Shown: positions 36,836 through 48,796, numbered from the stretch's first letter. The stretch is DNA of 64,000 nt from Pseudoxanthomonas sp. SL93 (GCF_026625825.1 NZ_CP113065.1:2728001-2792000); one strand, 5' to 3'. Numbers and translations are program-made. Notes: generated from the letters alone by a model not told the origin.

Positions 36836-37741
36836 ATGTTCTTTCGCAACCTGACGCTGTTCCGCTTCCCCACCTCGCTGGATTTCTCCCAACTCGACGA
36901 ACTGCTGCCCGAAGCCGTGCTCAAGCCGGTCGGTCCGCTCGAACTGTCCTCGCGCGGCTTCATCTCGCCGTGCGGCCGCGGCGAAGAGGCGCTGTCCCAC
37001 CGCATCAACGATGCCATCTGGCTGAGCGTCGGTGGCGAGGACAAGATCCTGCCGGGCGCGGTGGTCAACGACCTGCTGCAGAAGAAACTGCAGGAAATCG
37101 AGGCGAAGGAAGGCCGCAAGCCCGGCGGCAAGACCCGCAAGCGGCTGAAGGACGACCTGCTGCATGAACTGCTGCCGCGCGCCTTCGTCAAACCGTCGCG
37201 TACCGATGCGCTGATCGACCTGGAGCATGGCTTCATCGCCGTGGATGCCTCCTCGCGCAAGACCGGCGAGAACGTGGTGTCGGAAGTACGCCGCGCGCTG
37301 GGCACCTTCCCGGCCCTGCCGCTGAATGCCGAAGTCGCGCCGCGCAACGTGCTGACCGCCTGGATCGCCGGCGAGCCGTTGCCCGAGGGGCTGTCGCTGG
37401 GCGAGGAGTGCGAGCTGAAGGATGCGATGGACGGCGGCGCGGTGGTGAAGTGCCAGAACCAGGACCTGCAGAGTGACGAGATCACCAAGCACCTGGAGGC
37501 CGGCAAGCAGGTCTCCAAGCTGGCGCTGGTGCTGGATGACCACGTGTCGTTCGTGCTGGGCGAAGACCTGATCGTGCGCAAGCTGAAGTTCCTCGATGGC
37601 GCGGTGGACCAGTTGGAGAACACCGAGCACGACGACCTGCGCGCCGAACTGGATGCACGCTTCGCGCTGATGGCCGGCGAGGTGAAGCGGCTGTTCCTGG
37701 TGCTGGAAAACGCGCTGAAGCTCAGCAAGGCCGACGCGTAG
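36836..37741 (+). CDS. rdgC: Recombination-associated protein RdgC
   Basis: 301 aa, normal length. FFRNLTLFRFPTSLDFSQLD, FISPCGRGEEALSHRI, LLPRAFVKPSRTDALIDLEH and the C-terminal FVLGEDLIVRKLKFLDG are the conserved RdgC blocks. RdgC binds double-stranded DNA as a ring-shaped dimer and limits RecA filament formation. Start at ATG 36836 because the upstream in-frame ATG is inside the ttcA end and lacks support. Confidence 0.95.
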   Translation: MFFRNLTLFRFPTSLDFSQLDELLPEAVLKPVGPLELSSRGFISPCGRGEEALSHRINDAIWLSVGGEDKILPGAVVNDLLQKKLQEIEAKEGRKPGGKTRKRLKDDLLHELLPRAFVKPSRTDALIDLEHGFIAVDASSRKTGENVVSEVRRALGTFPALPLNAEVAPRNVLTAWIAGEPLPEGLSLGEECELKDAMDGGAVVKCQNQDLQSDEITKHLEAGKQVSKLALVLDDHVSFVLGEDLIVRKLKFLDGAVDQLENTEHDDLRAELDARFALMAGEVKRLFLVLENALKLSKADA

Positions 37742-37790
37742 GCCACAGGCAGGTCTGCGGAATCCGCGTTTTGCCCTTACCATCGATGCC

Positions 37791-38582
37791 ATGACCGGCC
37801 TGTTCCGTCGCCTGATCGCCCCCGCCCCGCGTGGCATCGAGCGCGACACGGTGACGCTGCCACTCGCCAATGGCGACACCATCGACGTTCAGCGCGTGCG
37901 CGACCCGCGCGCCAAGCGCTTGAAGCTGAGCGTCGATGAACGTGGCGCACGGCTGACGCTGCCGCTGCGCGCCAGCCTGGTGTCGGGCGAGCGTTTCCTG
38001 CACCAGCATCGGGACTGGCTGGCCGCGCAGCTCGCGAAGCAGCAGCCCGAAGACGACAGCCCGCAGGCATGGGTGCCGGGTGATACCGCGCACTTGCCCC
38101 TGCGCGGCGAATCCGTGCCACTGCACTGGCACGAGGGGCGTTTCACCCGCGTTGAACGGCTCGACGACGGGATCCATTTCCATCGGCCCGCGCGGGCGAC
38201 ACCCGCCACCCTGCGACGTGCCCTGCGTGCGTTCTACGAGGCCGAGGCACGGGCGGACATCGGCCACTGGCTGCCCGGCTATCTGGCGACGCTGCCGCGT
38301 GCGCCGCGCCAGATCCGGTTGAAGGTGATGTCCTCCCAATGGGGGTCGCTGAGTCCGGATGGCACGTTGTCCCTGGATCTTGCACTCGTGCTCGGACGCC
38401 CCTCCGCCTTCGAATACGTGCTGGTCCACGAACTGTGCCACCTGCTGCAGGCCAACCATTCCCCTGCCTTCTGGCGCGAAGTGGAGCAGCGCTTCCCGGC
38501 CTGGCGCGATGAGCGCGGCTATTTCCATGCCGAAGGCCGGCGCCTGAAAGCCCGTCTGCACCGGCTGCTCGCCGACGCCTGA
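37791..38582 (+). CDS. YgjP-like (DUF45) M48-type metalloprotease
   Basis: 263 aa. Zinc motif VLVHELCHLLQANHSPAFWR (HExxH with a third His shortly after), Trp-rich N-terminal domain and MSSQWGSLSPDGTLSL, which is the conserved KxxWGSCS-like strand of this family. Substrate unknown. 49 bp after rdgC. Confidence 0.9.
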   Translation: MTGLFRRLIAPAPRGIERDTVTLPLANGDTIDVQRVRDPRAKRLKLSVDERGARLTLPLRASLVSGERFLHQHRDWLAAQLAKQQPEDDSPQAWVPGDTAHLPLRGESVPLHWHEGRFTRVERLDDGIHFHRPARATPATLRRALRAFYEAEARADIGHWLPGYLATLPRAPRQIRLKVMSSQWGSLSPDGTLSLDLALVLGRPSAFEYVLVHELCHLLQANHSPAFWREVEQRFPAWRDERGYFHAEGRRLKARLHRLLADA

Positions 38583-38725
38583 CTTCCGCAGGCCGCACAC
38601 CGCCGACGGCGCGGGCATGTCCCGTTTGTGATCGTCATCACGAAACTGATTGTGAACTTCGCCCTCTTGCCCGTCGCTGGTCGTCCAGACGGTGGACGGG
38701 GCGGATCACTTTCCAGAGAGCATCG

Positions 38726-39310
38726 ATGACACGTCCTGCGCTGCGCCCTGCCGTCTCCGATCCCACTCCTGCACCCTCGCCGTCCACCGTCCCGCTGACG
38801 CGCTTCATGCTGTATGCGCCGGACACGGCGGAGAACGCCGCCACCATCGCGGCGCGTCGTGCATTGATGAGTCGCAAAGGCGTCGCGGTGGACGAAATGA
38901 ACCAGCGCGCCAGGCTCCGGCGCGAACAGGCATCCCGTCTCCGCCGGGTACGCTGGCCCCAGCTGGTCCTGGCATCCGCGCTGGTCGCGGGGATCGGGAC
39001 GGCCTGGTGGGGCAGCCAACAACAGTCGCAGGCGGTGTTGCTGGGCGGCTATGCCATGGCCGGCGTCGCCGTGGTGGCGCTGATCGCACGGATAGCCAGG
39101 CAGCCCGCGCTTTCCCGCCGCCCGCTGGAACACGACTACCTGCCCGACGAGCACCTCGCCACGGCCGATGACATCGCCCTGCTGCGCCGCCTGGCGCAGG
39201 CCGACAAGGAAATCGAGATCGCGATCGCCGCGTGGTGGCGTGATGCCAACCCGATCCGCAAGGGCGATGTGCGGCTGGCGCTGGACGTGCAGCGCGCGAA
39301 GCTGGGTTGA
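38726..39310 (+). CDS. Hypothetical membrane protein
   Basis: 194 aa. Pro/Ala-rich N-terminus, a basic helix (QRARLRREQASRLRRVRW), then two hydrophobic helices at about 77-94 (QLVLASALVAGIGTAWW) and 103-120 (AVLLGGYAMAGVAVVALIAR), then a soluble C-terminus. Probably a two-pass inner-membrane protein. Family not recognised. Convergent with the hydrolase gene (3 bp apart). Confidence 0.7.
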   Translation: MTRPALRPAVSDPTPAPSPSTVPLTRFMLYAPDTAENAATIAARRALMSRKGVAVDEMNQRARLRREQASRLRRVRWPQLVLASALVAGIGTAWWGSQQQSQAVLLGGYAMAGVAVVALIARIARQPALSRRPLEHDYLPDEHLATADDIALLRRLAQADKEIEIAIAAWWRDANPIRKGDVRLALDVQRAKLG

Positions 39311-39313
39311 AGC

Positions 39314-40162
39314 TCAGTCCCGCAGGAAATCCGCGACCACGGCGGCGACGGTGGCGGGATCCTCCATGTGCAGGTGGTGGGTGCCGGCGATGACATGCAG
39401 GCGGCCATTGGGCAGCAGCTGCGCACGCTGCGTGCGCAGGGGCTCGGGGAAGTAGGCCTGTGGCGGATCGGCATAGACCACGGTGGTGGGGCATGCGATC
39501 GCCGCCACCAGCTGGCTGAGCTGCGCTTCGCCCAGACGCTGTGGCGTGGGCAGGGTCAGGCGGGGATCGCTGCTCCAGACATAACCACCGGGGACCTGTC
39601 GCACGCCGCGCTCGACCAGCAGCCGCGCCGCCGCTTCGCTCAACTGGTTCGCCTGCATGCGTGCCCGCACGGGTGCAGCAAGGTCGGGGAACACGCGCAA
39701 CTGCTTGCCGCGCAGCGCGCGCGCCGCGGCGATGGCTTCACGCCAGCGATCGGCCGTGCGTTCGACGGTTTCGGCCAGGCCGCCCAATGCTTCGATGGCG
39801 ACCAGCTTGCGCACCCGCTGCGGCACGGACGCCGCCACCAGGCTGGCGATGCCGGCGCCCATCGAATGGCCCAGCAGACAGAACGTGTCCCAACCCAGCG
39901 CATCGGCGACGTCCAGCACGGCATTGACCGCCACCCCGCTGGTGTACTCGGCGCCGGGTGCCAGATGTGCGCTATGGCCATGCCCCGGCAGGTCGGGAGC
40001 GACCACCTGCACGCCGGGAAGGTGGTCCGCCAGCGGAACGAAACTGGCGGCATTGTCCAGCCAGCCATGCAGCGCGATCATGCGCACGCCGTCCCCGTCG
40101 CCGCCCCGCAGGCCGGCGATGCGGCCGATGGGGGTTTCCACGTCGAACTCGTGCAGGGTCAC
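39314..40162 (-). CDS. Alpha/beta hydrolase
   Basis: 282 aa. Oxyanion segment [14 protein letters not shown], nucleophile elbow [14 protein letters not shown] (Ser about 103), acid near YADPP and His in [10 protein letters not shown] near the C-terminus. Serine hydrolase of unspecified substrate. Its ATG overlaps the hemH stop by 4 bp, so it is translated with hemH. Confidence 0.9.
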   Translation of the reverse strand: MTLHEFDVETPIGRIAGLRGGDGDGVRMIALHGWLDNAASFVPLADHLPGVQVVAPDLPGHGHSAHLAPGAEYTSGVAVNAVLDVADALGWDTFCLLGHSMGAGIASLVAASVPQRVRKLVAIEALGGLAETVERTADRWREAIAAARALRGKQLRVFPDLAAPVRARMQANQLSEAAARLLVERGVRQVPGGYVWSSDPRLTLPTPQRLGEAQLSQLVAAIACPTTVVYADPPQAYFPEPLRTQRAQLLPNGRLHVIAGTHHLHMEDPATVAAVVADFLRD

Positions 40163-41121
40163 GCCTGCTCCCCGGCGTGGTGGCGAGCCAGTGCCGCCAG
40201 CGCGTCGGCATGCATTGCCCCATCGTTGAGACAGGGGATGTAGCGCAGTTCGCCGCCGGCGTGGGCGAATTCCTCGGCAAACCCGATGCCCACTTCCTCA
40301 AGCGTTTCCAGGCAGTCCACGGCAAAGCCCGGGCACACCACGTCGACCTTGCGCACGCCGCGCGCGGCAAGTTCCCGCAGCGTCACGTCGGTGGCGGGTT
40401 CCAGCCAGCGCTCCTTGCCGAAGCGGGACTGGTAGGTGAGCGTCCATTCGTCATCGCGCAGTCCCAGCAGGCCCACGATGGCGCGGGTGCTTGCCTCGCA
40501 CCGCTGGGGATACGGATCGCCGTTGCGCGCCAGCCGTTGCGGCAGTCCGTGATAGGAGAACAGAAGGTGCTCGCCCGCGCCATGCGCTGCGCGCCAGTCG
40601 CGGATCGACCCCACCACCGCCGCCAGCCAGCCGGCATCGGTGGAATAGTCCTCGATGAAGCGCACGTCCAGACCCGCCGCCTCGCGCGTGACCACGTCGC
40701 GCACGGATTCGGTAGTGGTGGTGGAGTACTGCGGGTATAGCGGCAGTACGACCACGCGCCGCACGCCGTCGGCGCGCAGGGCCTTGAGGCGTTCGCCGAC
40801 GGAAGGCTGGCCATAACGCATCGCGTCGACCACCCGCCACGCCGGCAGGCGCGCCTGCAGCGCCCCCGCCAGCCGCCGCGTGTAGACCGCCAGCGGTGAG
40901 CCCTCCGGCAGCCAGATGCTGGCGTACTTGGCCGCGGCCTTGGGCCCACGCAGGGGCAGGATGAGGAAATGCAGCAACGGGCACCACAGCCAGCGGGTCA
41001 GCTGGACCACGCGGTGGTCGTGGAGGAATTCGGCCAGGTAACGCCGCACGGCGGGCGCCGTGGGCGCTTCCGGGGTACCCAGGTTCACCGCCAGCAGCGC
41101 AACAGGAGAGGTCTCGGTCAT
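40159..41121 (-). CDS. hemH: Ferrochelatase
   Basis: 320 aa. Inserts Fe2+ into protoporphyrin IX, the last step of haem synthesis. [45 protein letters not shown] with the active-site His, [15 protein letters not shown] and [18 protein letters not shown] are the family motifs. Cytoplasmic or membrane-associated. Overlaps the hydrolase gene. Confidence 0.96.
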   Translation of the reverse strand: MTETSPVALLAVNLGTPEAPTAPAVRRYLAEFLHDHRVVQLTRWLWCPLLHFLILPLRGPKAAAKYASIWLPEGSPLAVYTRRLAGALQARLPAWRVVDAMRYGQPSVGERLKALRADGVRRVVVLPLYPQYSTTTTESVRDVVTREAAGLDVRFIEDYSTDAGWLAAVVGSIRDWRAAHGAGEHLLFSYHGLPQRLARNGDPYPQRCEASTRAIVGLLGLRDDEWTLTYQSRFGKERWLEPATDVTLRELAARGVRKVDVVCPGFAVDCLETLEEVGIGFAEEFAHAGGELRYIPCLNDGAMHADALAALARHHAGEQA

Positions 41122-41291
41122 CCCGCTATTGTGGCAGAGCGCCGGCGTTGGACTTGCACGGCGTCTGCCTTGCCGGCATACCGCTCGTGGCCGTGCATTG
41201 TGGCCGTCCGGCGTCAGCCTCGATTCATGCGTTCACGCCTATTTTCAAGCGGTTGCAGTAACTTGCTGCCAATCCGCATTCGGAGCCCGCC

Positions 41292-42167
41292 ATGAACCGC
41301 ACCTCGCGTCGCCTGCTGCCGCCCACCGCCCTCGCCTTGGCGGCCGCCCTGTTCACCGGCCACGCCATTGCCGGGCCGAAGGAAGACGAACGCGCCACCA
41401 ACGCCGTGCGCGTGTTGAGCGAGATCCAGAAGATTCCCGAGAACGGCATCCCCGACAAGCTGCTGGACGAAGGCAAGGCGATCGTCGTCATCCCCGATAC
41501 GCTGAAGGCAGGGCTGGTCATCGGCGGCCGCCGCGGCCACGGGCTGATGTCGGTGAAGAACCCCGACGGCAGCTGGTCGCAGCCGGTGTTCGTCAAGCTG
41601 ACCGGCGGCAGCATCGGTTTCCAGGCGGGCGTGCAGTCGTCCGACGTGGTGCTGGTGTTCCGCAACGACCGCAACCTGGAAAACATCGTCAACGGCAAGT
41701 TCACCCTGGGTGCGGACGCGGGCGTCGCGGCCGGTCCGGTGGGCCGCAACGCCGCCGCCGCCACCGACGGCCAGCTGAAAGCGGAAATCTGGTCGTGGTC
41801 GCGCGCGCGCGGCCTGTTCGCCGGTGTCGCGCTCGACGGTGCCGTGTTGCAGATCGATGACGACGCCAATGTCGCCGTCTACGGCAGCGCCGCCACCCCG
41901 CGCGCCATTTTCGAGGGCCGCGCTGGCCATCCCTCCGACGCGGTGGTGGTGTTCCGCGACCAGTTGGAAGAAGCCACCGAGATCGCCCGCAGCACGCGTG
42001 GCACGCGTGGCACGCAGGGCACGGCGGCACGCAGTGCTCCCGTTGCGGCGCCGTCCGACGGATCGGTGATCGCGCCGGTCGTGGTGGAAGCCCCGGCGCA
42101 GACGCAGGGTTTCGAGCCGGTGCAGGAAGGCGAGGTCCGCACCGAACCGCTCAACGGCACCCCGTAA
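41292..42167 (+). CDS. YSC84/SYLF lipid-binding domain protein
   Basis: 291 aa. Signal peptide to about residue 27 ([14 protein letters not shown]). The SYLF core is at about 35-205: [57 protein letters not shown] and [21 protein letters not shown] proteins bind phosphoinositides in eukaryotes; bacterial versions are periplasmic and uncharacterised. The C-terminus has a short [10 protein letters not shown] repeat and an acidic tail. Confidence 0.9.
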   Translation: MNRTSRRLLPPTALALAAALFTGHAIAGPKEDERATNAVRVLSEIQKIPENGIPDKLLDEGKAIVVIPDTLKAGLVIGGRRGHGLMSVKNPDGSWSQPVFVKLTGGSIGFQAGVQSSDVVLVFRNDRNLENIVNGKFTLGADAGVAAGPVGRNAAAATDGQLKAEIWSWSRARGLFAGVALDGAVLQIDDDANVAVYGSAATPRAIFEGRAGHPSDAVVVFRDQLEEATEIARSTRGTRGTQGTAARSAPVAAPSDGSVIAPVVVEAPAQTQGFEPVQEGEVRTEPLNGTP

Positions 42168-42177
42168 CGGAAGTAAT

Positions 42178-42204
42178 GGGCCCGGGATCGCCATTCCCGG
42201 GGCC
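42178..42204 (+). terminator. GC-rich hairpin after the YSC84 gene
   Basis: GGGCCCGGGA (42178-42187) pairs with TCCCGGGGCC (42195-42204) with one mismatch around a 7-base loop. No T-tract follows, so termination is uncertain. Confidence 0.4.
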
Positions 42205-42249
42205 TGCCTGCGTTATCCTGAGCCCCCCGAATTCACCTGCGAGTACACC

Positions 42250-42471
42250 ATGGGCGGTTTGAGCATCTGGCATTGGATCATCGTACTGGTGGTGGTACTG
42301 CTGGTCTTTGGTACCAAGCGCCTGCGCAACGCCGGCCAGGACCTGGGCGAGGCGGTCAAGGGCTTCAAGAAAGGCATGAAGGACGACGACAAGCCGGCCG
42401 GCCAGTTGAACGACCAGTCCCGCACCGACGAATCCAGCGCCGCCAAAGAGCGCGACCGCGACGCCAACTGA
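42250..42471 (+). CDS. tatA: Sec-independent translocase subunit TatA
   Basis: 73 aa. One N-terminal helix ([20 protein letters not shown]) with the [20 protein letters not shown] hinge and amphipathic helix typical of TatA, then a charged tail. TatA oligomers form the pore for folded proteins with twin-arginine signals. First gene of tatABC. Confidence 0.96.
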   Translation: MGGLSIWHWIIVLVVVLLVFGTKRLRNAGQDLGEAVKGFKKGMKDDDKPAGQLNDQSRTDESSAAKERDRDAN

Positions 42472-42495
42472 TTTCGCGGCAGCACGGCCGCCGCC

Positions 42496-43044
42496 ATGTT
42501 CGACATCGGTTTCAGTGAACTGCTGGTCATCGCCATCGTGGCGCTGATCGTGCTGGGTCCCGAACGCCTGCCCAAGGCCACGCGCTTCGCCGGCCTGTGG
42601 GTACGCCGCGCGCGCGCGCAGTGGTACTCGGTGAAGGACGAACTGGAACGCGAGCTGGCCGCCGACGAGCTCAAGCGCAGCCTGAAGGATGCGCAGGACG
42701 CGCTGCGCGACACCGAACAACGCATCCGCGAAAGCGCCAGCGAGACCGAGCGCCAGTTCGACGAAATGCGCCAGGCCGTGCGCGACGATGCCAAGGCCCT
42801 GCGCGACGACGTGGCGTCGGCCGTGTCGCCCGAAGTGCCCGAAGTGCCCGAAGTGCCCGATGCGCCCGCGACCGAGCCTGCGCCCTCGCTGACGCAGCAG
42901 GATGCCGGCGATTCCCCGGCCGCCCACGCCGAAGCCGAGCCCGGATCCGAGCCTGACCCGCGTGCCGCCGCCCATCCGGCGATCGGCACGACGCCCGACC
43001 TGTTCAGTCCCAAGGAGGCCCGCGATGAATCGCGCAGCGCCTGA
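42496..43044 (+). CDS. tatB: Sec-independent translocase subunit TatB
   Basis: 182 aa. MFDIGFSELLVIAIVALIVL then GPERLPKATRFAG is diagnostic of TatB. The amphipathic helix is followed by a long Glu/Ala/Pro tail with three tandem copies of EVP (PEVPEVPEVPDAP), encoded by a 9-bp repeat near 42834-42860. Forms the signal-peptide receptor with TatC. Its end overlaps tatC by 20 bp. Confidence 0.95.
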   Translation: MFDIGFSELLVIAIVALIVLGPERLPKATRFAGLWVRRARAQWYSVKDELERELAADELKRSLKDAQDALRDTEQRIRESASETERQFDEMRQAVRDDAKALRDDVASAVSPEVPEVPEVPDAPATEPAPSLTQQDAGDSPAAHAEAEPGSEPDPRAAAHPAIGTTPDLFSPKEARDESRSA

Positions 43045-43783
43045 ACAGGAAGCCGAAAGCAGCCTGATGGATCATCTGCTCGAGCTGCGCACGCGCCTTG
43101 TGCGTGGGCTGATGGGCGTGGGCGTGGTGCTGCTGGTCCTGCTGCCCTTCGTCAAGCAGCTCTACGACCGCCTGGCGATGCCGATGATTTCGCAGCTGCC
43201 GGCCGGGCAGGCCGCGCAGATGATCGCCAATGACCCGACGTCCGGTTTCTTCGCGCCGATCAAGCTGGCGTTCTTCACCGCGTTGTTCCTGTCCTCGCCC
43301 TGGCTGCTGTACCAGGCCTGGAGCTTTGTCGCGCCCGGCCTGTACAGGCACGAAAAGCGGCTGGCCGTGCCGCTGCTGGTGTCGTCCATCCTGCTGTTCT
43401 ACGCCGGCTGCGCGTTTGCATACTTCCTGGTGCTGCCGGGCGTGTTCCATGCCTTGACCACGTTCACGCCCGACATCGTGACCATCGCCCCGGACCCGGC
43501 GAAGTACCTGGACTTCGTGATGGTCATCTTCCTGGCATTCGGTGTCAGCTTCGAACTGCCGGTGGCGCTGGTGATCATGGTGCTGCTGGGCTGGGTGACG
43601 CCGCAGCAGCTGCGCGAGGCGCGGGGTTACGCCGTGGTCGGCGTCTTCGTCGTCGCCGCGCTGATCACTCCGCCGGACGTGGTGTCGCAGCTGATGCTCG
43701 CCATCCCGATGTGCCTGCTGTACGAACTGGGCATCATCGCCGCCGGCTGGATGAAGCCGCGTCCGCGCCCCGAAAGCGGTTGA
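43025..43783 (+). CDS. tatC: Sec-independent translocase subunit TatC
   Basis: 252 aa, six helices. MDHLLELRTRLVRGLMGVGV (with conserved Leu-Glu-Leu-Arg), SSPWLLYQAWSFVAPGLYRHE, FELPVALVIMVLLGWV and AALITPPDVVSQLMLAIPM are TatC signatures. ATG 43025 lies inside tatB, so the two are translationally coupled. Confidence 0.96.
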   Translation: MNRAAPEQEAESSLMDHLLELRTRLVRGLMGVGVVLLVLLPFVKQLYDRLAMPMISQLPAGQAAQMIANDPTSGFFAPIKLAFFTALFLSSPWLLYQAWSFVAPGLYRHEKRLAVPLLVSSILLFYAGCAFAYFLVLPGVFHALTTFTPDIVTIAPDPAKYLDFVMVIFLAFGVSFELPVALVIMVLLGWVTPQQLREARGYAVVGVFVVAALITPPDVVSQLMLAIPMCLLYELGIIAAGWMKPRPRPESG

Positions 43784-43871
43784 GCGAGCGCAGGGCCGAA
43801 CGCTGCGCGCCGGAAGGGCGCACAACTTTTCTTGCAGGAATCGACGAGCGGCGCGATCCGGCCGCCGTCGC

Positions 43872-44759
43872 CTACACCTCGATCCGCGACGGCGACGACG
43901 CCGGCAGGCCCGGCGTGATCGCCGTTCCTTCACCGAGCATCTGCTGCCACGCGGTGTACGCGGCGCCGGCCAGCACCGGCATCACCACCGCCATCAGCGT
44001 GAACTGCCACAGCGCCATCGCGATGAGCGGGCCCAGCAGCAATTGCAGCAGCAGCGCCACCATGAACGAACCCATGCCGATGGCGAAGATCGCGATGCCG
44101 GCCAGCAGGTAGAACACCAGCATCGCCGGCCAGTTCTGGGCGCACGCCCGCAGGCTGTTGCGCATGGCATCCATCACCCGGGTGCCGGAGAACAGGATCT
44201 GCGGCGACGCGACGAACGTCATCCACTTGACCGCGACAAAGACGATCGTCACCAGCAGCAGCCACAGCAGCAGGCGTCCGGCCGGCAGGCCTTCCACCAG
44301 TGAAGGATCCGGTTGGCCGCCGGCTTCGGCGATGGCCTGCATCTTCTGGTAGACATCGGCCAAGTGCTGCAACTGTTCGGTGCCCACCAGCACGAACAGC
44401 AGCGCCCCCATCACCAGGGCGGCGGCGAACTGCGGCAGCAGGGTGATCACCAGCGCCAGCGCATGCCCGTCGCGCACCGGCTGCACCAGGTTCGACGGCA
44501 CGGGCGTGCGACCTTGATCCACCTCGCGCACCGCCCACAGCATGCCGGCGAAGAACAGCGGCCCGGCAAGCACGAGCAGCAGCTGCATCGCGAGCATGGC
44601 GGCCGGCAGCATCACCGCCACCAGCATCACCGCCATCGAGACCAACCCCCACAGCACGGCAAGCGTGGCCAACGGCAACGGTGCGCGCTTCAACAGCGCG
44701 AATCCGCCCAGCAGCCATTCCGCGCCGGCACTGGCCGGCACCTTGTTGATCGTCGACAT
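43872..44759 (-). CDS. BPSS1780-type multi-pass membrane protein
   Basis: 295 aa from ATG 44759 (MSTINKVPASAGAEWLLGGF) with GGAACCCC/CCTCCAGG-type purines just upstream; ATG 44786 is an alternative. GFALLKRAPLPLATLAVLWG and at least five further hydrophobic helices, with LFSGTRVMDAMRNSLRACAQ NW-type loop. This pattern fits the BPSS1780 family of unknown function. Inner membrane. Confidence 0.8.
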   Translation of the reverse strand: MSTINKVPASAGAEWLLGGFALLKRAPLPLATLAVLWGLVSMAVMLVAVMLPAAMLAMQLLLVLAGPLFFAGMLWAVREVDQGRTPVPSNLVQPVRDGHALALVITLLPQFAAALVMGALLFVLVGTEQLQHLADVYQKMQAIAEAGGQPDPSLVEGLPAGRLLLWLLLVTIVFVAVKWMTFVASPQILFSGTRVMDAMRNSLRACAQNWPAMLVFYLLAGIAIFAIGMGSFMVALLLQLLLGPLIAMALWQFTLMAVVMPVLAGAAYTAWQQMLGEGTAITPGLPASSPSRIEV

Positions 44760-44790
44760 CGGGGTTCCTGGAGGTGGGTACTGCAAGGGA

Positions 44791-45516
44791 TCAGCGCGCG
44801 TGCAACCCGCGCGCGTGGCGGACGAACCGCCGCAACAGTTTGCGGGCTTGCGGCGCCGCCGTCACGTTGCGCGCGATGGTGCTGGGGCATCGCCCCTCGG
44901 TGCGCAGGTGGTCGGCGCGGGCGTGCACGTAGCCGCGCATGTGGTGGGTGGCGAATTCGGGGTGGAACTGCACGCCCCAGGCCCGGTCGCGCCAGCGGAA
45001 GGCATGGCAGTCGTCCTGCTCGGATCGCGCCAGGACCGTGGCGCCTTCCGGCGGGCGGGCCACGGTCTGCACATGCGTCGCATGGGCGGTGAACTTCAGC
45101 GGCAGCGCCGAGAACAGCGGGTCTTCCTGCGCATGCGGGTGCAGATCGATGTGGACGGTGCCGGATTCGCGCCCGGCCGGGTTGTACGCCACCTCGCCGC
45201 CCAGCGCATGGGCGAGCAGCTGGTGCCCGTAGCAGATGCCCAGCAGCGGCAGGCCTTCGTGCGCCGCGTCGCGGAGCCATTCGGCGCTGCGTTCGCTCCA
45301 GTCGGCGCGGTCGGTGACCATGGCGGCGGAACCGCTGACGATGACCCCGGCAAAGCCGTCGCGGCGGGGCAGTGCGTCGCCGCGTTCGACGTTGGTCACC
45401 ACGGTTTCGCGGGCTTCCAGCCCGGCCGCCACGCGGATCCAGTGCGGGAAACCGCCGTAACGCCGCATCGACGCCACCGGCTGGCCGGTTTCAACGATGA
45501 GGAACGGGGCTTTCAC
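44791..45516 (-). CDS. Class I glutamine amidotransferase
   Basis: 241 aa if started at GTG 45516 ([17 protein letters not shown]); the open frame extends to 45621 but that part overlaps the glyQ promoter region. Catalytic triad: Cys in [17 protein letters not shown], His and Glu in [15 protein letters not shown]. Related to GuaA-type and gamma-glutamyl-hydrolase-like amidotransferases; no synthetase domain. Acceptor unknown. Confidence 0.85.
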   Translation of the reverse strand: MKAPFLIVETGQPVASMRRYGGFPHWIRVAAGLEARETVVTNVERGDALPRRDGFAGVIVSGSAAMVTDRADWSERSAEWLRDAAHEGLPLLGICYGHQLLAHALGGEVAYNPAGRESGTVHIDLHPHAQEDPLFSALPLKFTAHATHVQTVARPPEGATVLARSEQDDCHAFRWRDRAWGVQFHPEFATHHMRGYVHARADHLRTEGRCPSTIARNVTAAPQARKLLRRFVRHARGLHAR

Positions 45517-45562
45517 GGTGGCATCCACAGCGGCAAACGTCAGCAGGAAAAGGGCTTGCCCG

Positions 45563-45568
45563 TATACT
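45563..45568 (+). promoter_or_regulatory. Candidate -10 box of glyQS
   Basis: TATACT, 31 bp before the glyQ ATG. No convincing -35 hexamer is visible at the usual distance. Confidence 0.4.
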
Positions 45569-45599
45569 AGCCCGCTTTTCCGCAGTGCACGATAAACCG

Positions 45600-46529
<930 letters not shown>

Positions 46530-46674
46530 AGCCCCTCTCCCGCCGGGAGAGGGGTTGGGGAGCGGGTACGGCGGAATCCGGATCGTTCATCCCCCTCGAC
46601 TCCGCCGCACCCTCATCCGCCCTTCGGGCACCTTCTCCCGAGGGGAGAAGGGAACAACTCAAGGCTGCATGCAC
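46530..46674. repeat. REP-type palindromes between glyQ and glyS
   Basis: CCCCTCTCCCGCCGGGAGAG (46533-46552) is one palindrome. CCTTCTCCCGAGGGGAGAAG (46631-46650) is a second, preceded by CCCTCATCCGCCCTTCGGGC. These are dispersed intergenic repeats of high-GC proteobacteria. In the glyQS transcript they could form hairpins that uncouple glyS expression from glyQ. Confidence 0.75.
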
Positions 46675-48771
46675 ATGAGCGAACAAAAATCCCTGCTGAT
46701 CGAACTCGGCACCGAAGAACTGCCGGTCAAGGCATTGCCCGGCCTGGCGCAGGCCTTCTTCGAAGGGGTGGTCGCGGCGCTGGAGAAGCGCGGCGTCGGC
46801 TTCGAGCGCGGCGATGCCAAGCCGCTGTATACGCCGCGCCGCCTGGCGGTGCTGCTGCCGGCCGTGGAGGTGGAGCAGCCGGAGCAGAAGTCCGAAGTAC
46901 TGGGCCCGTACGTCAACATCGCGCTGGACGCGAACGGTGCGCCGACCAAGGCGCTGGAAGGCTTCGCCGCCAAGGCCGGCATCGACTGGACGGAGCTCGA
47001 GCGCACCACCGACGGCAAGGGCGAGCGCTTCGTCCACCGTGCGGTGAAGCCGGGCGCGAAGACCGCCGCGCTGCTGCCCGACATCGTGCGCGAGGCCATC
47101 GCCGGCATGCCGATTCCCAAGCCGATGCGCTGGGGCGATCACGACTATGCGTTCGCACGCCCGGTGCACTGGCTGGTGCTGCTGCTCGGCCAGGACGTGG
47201 TGGACGCCGACGTGCTGGGCGTGACGTCGGACCGCATGAGCCGTGGCCATCGCTTCGAACACGACAAGGCCGTGTGGATCGGCCAGCCGGACGACTACGT
47301 GGACGCCCTGCGGGGCGCGCGCGTGCTCGTCGACAGCGACGAACGCCGTGCGCGCATCCTGTCGGAAGTGCAGAAGGCGGCAGCCCGGGCCGGCGGCAGC
47401 GCGCGCGTCACCGACGACAACCTGGAACAGGTGGTCTGCCTGACCGAGTGGCCGGCCGCGGTGCTGTGCAGTTTCGAATCCGCGTTCCTCGCGGTGCCGC
47501 AGGAAGCGTTGATCGAAACGATGGAGATCAACCAGAAGTTCTTCCCGGTGCTCAGCGATGGCGGCAAGCTGACCGAGCATTTCATCGGCATCGCCAACAT
47601 CGAATCGCAGAACGTCGAGGAAGTGCGCAAGGGCTACGAGCGCGTGATCCGTCCGCGTTTCAGCGATGCGAAGTTCTTCTTCGACGAGGACCTCAAGCAG
47701 GGCCTGGCCTCGATGGGCGATGGCCTGAAGACCGTCACCTACCAGGCCAAGCTGGGCACCGTCGCCGACAAGGTCGCGCGCGTGGCGGCACTGGCGGAAA
47801 CCATCGCCTCGCAGGTGAGTGCTGATCCGTCGCAGGCGCGCCGCGCCGCGGAACTGGCGAAGAATGACCTGCAGTCGCGCATGGTCAACGAGTTCCCCGA
47901 GCTGCAGGGCATCGCCGGCCGCCACTACGCCATCGCGGCGGGTGAGCCGAAGGAGATCGCGCTGGCCATCGACGAGGCCTACCAGCCGCGCTTCGCCGGC
48001 GACGACATCGCGCTGTCGCCGCTGGGCAAGGTGCTGGCGATTGCCGAACGCCTGGACACGCTGGCGGGCGGGTTCGCCGCCGGGCTGAAGCCGACCGGCA
48101 ACAAGGATCCGTTTGCGCTGCGGCGGAATGCGTTGGGGCTGGCGCGCACGGTGATCGAGAGCGGGTTCAATGTTTCGATCAAGGAACTGATCGCGAAGGC
48201 GGTGGACGCCATCGGCCCGCTGCCGACCGGCAAGGACGGCGCAACTGCCACGGCGGACGCGGGCGAACTCTACGACTTCATCCTCGACCGCCTGCGCGGC
48301 TACTACGCCGACAAGGGCGTGCCCGCCGCGCACTTCAACGCCGTCGCGGAACTGAAGCCGGCATCGCTGTACGACTTCGACACGCGCCTGGATGCCATCG
48401 GCACGTTCGCCACGCTGCCGGAAGCCGAGGCGCTGGCCGCGGCCAACAAGCGCATCGGCAACATCCTGAAGAAGGCCGACATCGCCATCCCGCATGCGAT
48501 CGATCGCACGCTGCTGACCGATCCGGCGGAAAGCGCGCTGGCCGAGGCGGTGGAAGCGGTGCTCGGCGAAACCGACGAGGCGTTGCACCACCACGACTAC
48601 GTCACCGTGCTGAACCACCTCGCCCGCCTGCGTCCGCAGGTGGATGCGTTCTTCGACGGTGTGATGGTGAATGCCGATGACCCGGCCATCCGTGCCAACC
48701 GCCTGGCCCTGCTCAAGCGCCTGTCGGACCGCTTCCGAGCGGTCGCAGCCATCGAGCACCTGTCGAACTGA
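46675..48771 (+). CDS. glyS: Glycyl-tRNA synthetase beta subunit
   Basis: 698 aa from ATG 46675 ([20 protein letters not shown]); a longer frame starts inside the REP region and is unlikely. [42 protein letters not shown] and the C-terminal anticodon-binding part ([11 protein letters not shown] to [11 protein letters not shown]) match GlyS. Beta subunit of the tetramer; binds tRNA-Gly. Confidence 0.97.
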   Translation: MSEQKSLLIELGTEELPVKALPGLAQAFFEGVVAALEKRGVGFERGDAKPLYTPRRLAVLLPAVEVEQPEQKSEVLGPYVNIALDANGAPTKALEGFAAKAGIDWTELERTTDGKGERFVHRAVKPGAKTAALLPDIVREAIAGMPIPKPMRWGDHDYAFARPVHWLVLLLGQDVVDADVLGVTSDRMSRGHRFEHDKAVWIGQPDDYVDALRGARVLVDSDERRARILSEVQKAAARAGGSARVTDDNLEQVVCLTEWPAAVLCSFESAFLAVPQEALIETMEINQKFFPVLSDGGKLTEHFIGIANIESQNVEEVRKGYERVIRPRFSDAKFFFDEDLKQGLASMGDGLKTVTYQAKLGTVADKVARVAALAETIASQVSADPSQARRAAELAKNDLQSRMVNEFPELQGIAGRHYAIAAGEPKEIALAIDEAYQPRFAGDDIALSPLGKVLAIAERLDTLAGGFAAGLKPTGNKDPFALRRNALGLARTVIESGFNVSIKELIAKAVDAIGPLPTGKDGATATADAGELYDFILDRLRGYYADKGVPAAHFNAVAELKPASLYDFDTRLDAIGTFATLPEAEALAAANKRIGNILKKADIAIPHAIDRTLLTDPAESALAEAVEAVLGETDEALHHHDYVTVLNHLARLRPQVDAFFDGVMVNADDPAIRANRLALLKRLSDRFRAVAAIEHLSN

Positions 48772-48796
48772 GTCAGACCCGGGCGCGTTGCTGAAC